From NCBI RefSeq assembly GCF_900103935.1, contig NZ_FNIC01000006.1, forward strand, positions 124,001-188,000: a DNA stretch of 64,000 nucleotides. Reading direction: 5' to 3'. Every line of letters begins with the position of its first letter. Position 1 is the first letter of the stretch. The DNA comes from Nocardioides szechwanensis (GTDB lineage: Bacteria > Actinomycetota > Actinomycetes > Propionibacteriales > Nocardioidaceae). This document shows, one piece after another, positions 60,778-64,000 of this stretch. Made by a program: the position numbers and the translations under genes. The notes under the pieces were generated by a model. That model was not told the origin of the DNA. It did not search any database and worked only from the letters and a program-made list of their open reading frames with translations.

Positions 60778-62267
60778 GGACCCACAACCCCTTCGGCGAC
60801 AAGGTCGACGCCCTCCGTCGCGACGACCCGGGCGCGGACCAGGTCGCCCACGCGGACGCCGGCGGGGAGGTCGGTAACGGTGGTGGTGCCGTCGACCTCG
60901 GGTCCCTGGTGAGCGCCGCGGCCCTCTGCCTGCCCTGGGGCGACGTCGTCGTCGAGCGACTCCACGAGCACCAGCACCTCCTCGCCCAGGCGCTCCTCGG
61001 CGCGCTGCGCGTTGAGCTCCTCGACCAGGCCGCTGACGTGCTCGAGACGCGCCCGCACCTCGTCCTCGTCGAGCTTGCCGTCGTACGACGCCGCCTCGGT
61101 GCCGTCCTCGTCGGAGTAGCCGAACACCCCGGTGACGTCCATCCGCGCCGCGACCAGGAAGTCACACAGCGTCTCGAGGTCCTGCTCGGTCTCGCCGGGG
61201 AAGCCGACGATGACGTTGGAGCGGACACCCGCCTCGGGGGCGAGGGCCCGGATGCTCGCGAGTAGTCCCAAAAAGCTCTCGGGGTCGCCGAAGCGACGCA
61301 TCCGGCGTAGCACGGTCGCACTGGCGTGCTGGAAGGAGAGGTCGTAGTAGGCGGCGACGCCGGGCGTCGTGGCGATCGCCTCGATCAGCCCGGGCCGCGT
61401 CTCGGCGGGCTGGAGGTAGGAGACGCGCACGCGGCCGACGCCGTCGATCGCGGTGAGCTCGGGCAGCAGCGTCTCGAGCAGGCGCAGGTCGCCGAGGTCC
61501 TTGCCGTAGGACGTGGAGTTCTCGCTGACCAGGAACAGCTCACGGACGCCCTGCTCGGCCAGCCATCGGCCCTCCGCGATGACGTCGCTCGGCCGACGGC
61601 TGACGAACGAGCCACGGAAGGAAGGGATCGCGCAGAACGAGCAGCGGCGGTCACAGCCGCTGGCCAGCTTGAGCGCGGCCATCGGCCCGGCGTCGAGGCG
61701 TCGGCGTACGGCGCGGGGGCCGGTCGCCGGCCCGCCCAGGCCAACGGTCGTGGTGTCGGCGGCGGCGCCGTGGCCGGGGACCGCGACGGTCGAGGCGGCC
61801 CGGTCGACCGGGGAGATCGGCAACAGGAGCCGGCGGTCCTGAGGGGTGTGCGCCTCGTGCTGCTCCCCCGCGACGATCGAACGCAGTCGCGCGGCGATGT
61901 CGGGGTAGTCGTCAAAGCCGAGCACCGCGTCGGTCTCCGGCAGCGAGTCGGCCAGCTCCTTGCCGTAACGCTCGGCGAGGCAGCCCACAGCCACGACGGC
62001 CTGGGCGCGGCCGCCGTGGTTGGCCGAGGCCTTGAGGTCGGCGGCCTGGAGCAGGGTGTCGACGGAGTCCTTCTTGGCCGCCTCGACGAAGCCACAGGTG
62101 TTGACCAGGACCGTGTCGGCCTCGCTGGGGTCGTCCACGAGCCGGAAGCCGTCAGCCTCGAGGCGACCGGCGAGCTCCTCGGAGTCGACCTCGTTGCGGG
62201 CACAGCCAAGGGTCACCATCGCTACCGAGAGCAGCTCGGGGGCGGGAGTCGTCGTGTGGGTCGTCAT
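60774..62267 (-). CDS. rimO: Ribosomal protein S12 methylthiotransferase RimO
   Basis: 497 residues. N-terminal methylthiotransferase domain with three cluster cysteines ([30 protein letters not shown]), radical-SAM motif CDRRCSFC (CxxxCxxC) in [18 protein letters not shown], and a C-terminal TRAM domain. It adds a methylthio group to an Asp of S12. Slightly longer than E. coli RimO because of an insertion near 135-195 (Pro/Asp/Ala-rich). First gene of the rimO-pgsA pair. Confidence 0.94.
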   Translation of the reverse strand: MTTHTTTPAPELLSVAMVTLGCARNEVDSEELAGRLEADGFRLVDDPSEADTVLVNTCGFVEAAKKDSVDTLLQAADLKASANHGGRAQAVVAVGCLAERYGKELADSLPETDAVLGFDDYPDIAARLRSIVAGEQHEAHTPQDRRLLLPISPVDRAASTVAVPGHGAAADTTTVGLGGPATGPRAVRRRLDAGPMAALKLASGCDRRCSFCAIPSFRGSFVSRRPSDVIAEGRWLAEQGVRELFLVSENSTSYGKDLGDLRLLETLLPELTAIDGVGRVRVSYLQPAETRPGLIEAIATTPGVAAYYDLSFQHASATVLRRMRRFGDPESFLGLLASIRALAPEAGVRSNVIVGFPGETEQDLETLCDFLVAARMDVTGVFGYSDEDGTEAASYDGKLDEDEVRARLEHVSGLVEELNAQRAEERLGEEVLVLVESLDDDVAPGQAEGRGAHQGPEVDGTTTVTDLPAGVRVGDLVRARVVATEGVDLVAEGVVGP

Positions 62268-62315
62268 AGTCGCCTCCGAGTATGACGGCCCGGGCGCGAC
62301 CGAGGCGAAACGGCG

Positions 62316-62741
62316 TCAGTGAGCGTAGCGGGGGCGGGTGCCCGGCTTCACCGCGAGCACGGGGCACTCGGCGTCCAGGATGACCCGCTGCGCCACGCTG
62401 CCCATCAGCAGCTTGCCCACGGGCGTACGGCGTCGGATGCCGAGCACGATGAGGGTGGCGTCCACCTCGGCGGCGACGGCGAGCACCGCCTCTGCGACGT
62501 CCTGGGCCACCACCTGCCGCACCTGGACCACGTCGTCACCGCCGGGGAGCGCGGCCGCGAGGGTGCGGCGTACCTCCTCGAGCTGGTCGCCGCTGGCGAA
62601 GCGCAGGTCGACGAGCTTGTCGCCCTTGCTGGCGTTGACGAGGATCACCCCGCTGCCGTCGAGGGCCGCCTCGGCGGTGGCGTGCTCCACCGCGACCTGT
62701 CCGAACTCGTCGGGAGTCCACCCGACCACGATCCAGCTCAT
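62316..62741 (-). CDS. Universal stress protein (UspA family)
   Basis: 141 residues. The ATP-binding motif [21 protein letters not shown] fits G-x2-G-x9-G-S/T, with a closing strand CPVLAVKPG, and the opening [19 protein letters not shown]. It is coupled to the transporter gene upstream by a 4-base overlap (ATGA), a pairing that suggests regulation of the transporter or of its substrate pathway. Confidence 0.87.
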   Translation of the reverse strand: MSWIVVGWTPDEFGQVAVEHATAEAALDGSGVILVNASKGDKLVDLRFASGDQLEEVRRTLAAALPGGDDVVQVRQVVAQDVAEAVLAVAAEVDATLIVLGIRRRTPVGKLLMGSVAQRVILDAECPVLAVKPGTRPRYAH

Positions 62742-64000
62742 CGGTTCACCTTCTCTTCGTCGCGTACGTCGATGTCGTCCGGCTCGAACCCCGCGGGCCG
62801 GACCCGCGCGAGGACCAGGCGCAGGACCAGGGCCAGCGCCAGGATCACGTAGACGACGACCGCGAGCGGCTCGCCCAGCAGGCTGGAGTAGGCACCGTCG
62901 GAGATCGCCAGTGCCTCACGGAGCTTGGTCTCCAGGATCGGCCCGAGGATGACGCCGAGGATCAAGGGCAGCACCGGCAGCCCGAAGCGGCGCATCGCGA
63001 GGCCGAGCAGACCGAAGGCCAGCAGCAGGGCGATGTCGAACGGGTCCAGGTTGACGCTGTAGGCCCCCAGGCAGGCGAAGAACAGGATGCCGGCGTAGAG
63101 CTGGGGCCGCGGGATCTGCAGCAGCTTGGCCCACAGCGGCGCCAGCGGCAGGTTGAGCACCAGCAGCAGGGTGTTGCCGATGAGCAGGCTGGCGAGCAGC
63201 GTCCAGACGAGGTCGGACTGCTCGGTCATGAGCTGTGGCCCGGGCTGGATGCCGTAGCCCTCGAGCGCGGCGAGCATCACCGAGGCGGTCGCCGTCACGG
63301 GGACGCCGAGCGCCAGCAGCGGGACGAACATGCCGGCGGCCGAGGCGTTGTTGGCCGCCTCGGGACCGGCGACGCCCTCGATCGCACCCTTGCCGAACTC
63401 GCCCTGGTCGCGGGCGAGCTTGCGCTCGGTCACGTAGGACAGGAACGTCGGGATCTCCGCACCGCCCGCGGGGATCGCACCGAACGGGAACCCGACCGCC
63501 GTGCCTCGCAGCCATGGCTTCCACGATCGCCGCCAGTCCTCGCGGCCCATCCAGGGCCGACCCACGGGGATGATCTGGAGCGGGTTGCGGCGGAGGTGCG
63601 CGGCGACCCACATGGCCTCGCCCAGGGCGAAGATGCCGACGGCCACCACGACGATGTCGAGACGGTCCACGAGCTGCGGCACGCCGAAGCTGAGCCGCGG
63701 CTGGCCGGTGTTGAGGTCGAGCCCGACGAGGCCGATCGAGAGGCCGAGGAACAGCGCCACCAGGCCACGCAGTCGCGAGCTGCCGAGCACGGTGGACGTC
63801 ATCACCAGGGCCAGCACGATGATCGCGACGTACGACGGCGCCCCGATGTCGACGGCCACGTCGGCGAGCATCGGCGCGAAGAGCGCGACCAGGAGGGTGC
63901 CGATGGTGCCGGCGATGAACGACCCGATCGCCGCGGTGGCGAGCGCCTGGGCGGCGCGCCCCGCCTTGGCCATCTTGTTGCCCTCGAGCGCCGTCATCAC
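62738..64000 (-). CDS. Tripartite tricarboxylate transporter permease TctA family, 5' end cut by window edge
   Basis: 420 residues visible of about 500. The N-terminal roughly 80 residues lie beyond the right edge; the visible part begins with [20 protein letters not shown], which corresponds to the internal TctA motif, so the first ATG near the edge is not the real start. About 10 membrane spans and the signature [26 protein letters not shown] with [16 protein letters not shown] are diagnostic. Takes up a tricarboxylate or other organic acid with TctB/TctC partners that are not in the window. A universal stress protein gene follows by overlap. Confidence 0.9.
   Translation of the reverse strand: MMTALEGNKMAKAGRAAQALATAAIGSFIAGTIGTLLVALFAPMLADVAVDIGAPSYVAIIVLALVMTSTVLGSSRLRGLVALFLGLSIGLVGLDLNTGQPRLSFGVPQLVDRLDIVVVAVGIFALGEAMWVAAHLRRNPLQIIPVGRPWMGREDWRRSWKPWLRGTAVGFPFGAIPAGGAEIPTFLSYVTERKLARDQGEFGKGAIEGVAGPEAANNASAAGMFVPLLALGVPVTATASVMLAALEGYGIQPGPQLMTEQSDLVWTLLASLLIGNTLLLVLNLPLAPLWAKLLQIPRPQLYAGILFFACLGAYSVNLDPFDIALLLAFGLLGLAMRRFGLPVLPLILGVILGPILETKLREALAISDGAYSSLLGEPLAVVVYVILALALVLRLVLARVRPAGFEPDDIDVRDEEKVNR

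Overview
The window looks like chromosomal DNA of a high-GC actinobacterium, most likely Nocardioides or a close relative in Propionibacteriales. GC is about 70% by eye. Supporting signs are the actinobacterial LexA box in front of recA, the rimO-pgsA-cinA-clgR and DUF3046/recA/recX gene sets, the sir / small zinc-ribbon / cysH order with a cysteine leader peptide, and many GTG starts with ATGA, GTGA or TGATG overlaps. I found no tRNA, rRNA, IS element, prophage or CRISPR array. Genus assignment is inference.

Layout. 1-5.7 kb: a minus-strand OpuC/ProU-type compatible-solute ABC transporter operon that continues into a formaldehyde-activating-enzyme-like (Fae) gene and a 3-hydroxyisobutyrate-dehydrogenase-family oxidoreductase (cut by the window edge). 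A divergent IclR regulator stands in front. 5.7-8.8 kb: two small regulator/enzyme modules (TetR with an alpha/beta hydrolase, WYL regulator with a VOC protein), each with readable palindromic operators. 8.8-15 kb: Ser/Thr protein kinase, PPOX-fold protein, AhpD-like/thioredoxin pair behind a C6G6 palindrome of CsoR/CstR type, a DUF4389 membrane protein, and an MBL/beta-CASP hydrolase. 15.0-15.8 kb: an 800-bp non-coding stretch with three strong, partly related stem-loops. 15.8-24.3 kb: NAD-binding epimerase-like protein, a small protein behind a perfect LexA box, PAS-like sensor kinase, K+ channel, YihY protein, AidB, remnants of two dead genes, and glyA.

24.4-28.1 kb: assimilatory sulfate reduction (leader peptide, sulfite reductase, zinc ribbon, CysH, sirohydrochlorin chelatase). 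The chelatase supplies the siroheme that sulfite reductase needs. 28.1-32.9 kb, minus: recA-recX-phosphoribosyltransferase-GNAT-PPK2-HipA-like kinase-DUF3037, a chain of short gaps and overlaps. 33-40 kb: TetR/ADH pair, MTA phosphorylase, lipoprotein, DUF3046, DinB-like, DM13, and a three-gene ABC exporter. 40-46.8 kb, plus: pncB, lhr, nei. 46.7-60 kb, minus: a secreted reprolysin-like metalloprotease, clgR, cinA, and two large secreted nucleotidase genes, one fused to an ExeM/NucH-type nuclease. The two nucleotidase genes sit between cinA and pgsA, which are usually neighbours. 60-64 kb: pgsA, rimO, a universal stress protein, and the C-terminal part of a TctA permease.

Most genes are ordinary housekeeping or accessory genes. 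The parts that merit attention are the Fae/betaine-transporter operon, the structured intergenic region at 15.3-15.8 kb, the LexA-controlled 98-residue protein, the CsoR/CstR-like operator before thioredoxin, the HipA/DUF3037 pair, the possible split PAS sensor, and the secreted nucleic-acid-degrading island. Family names are from recognition of motifs in the translated sequence; no database search was run.
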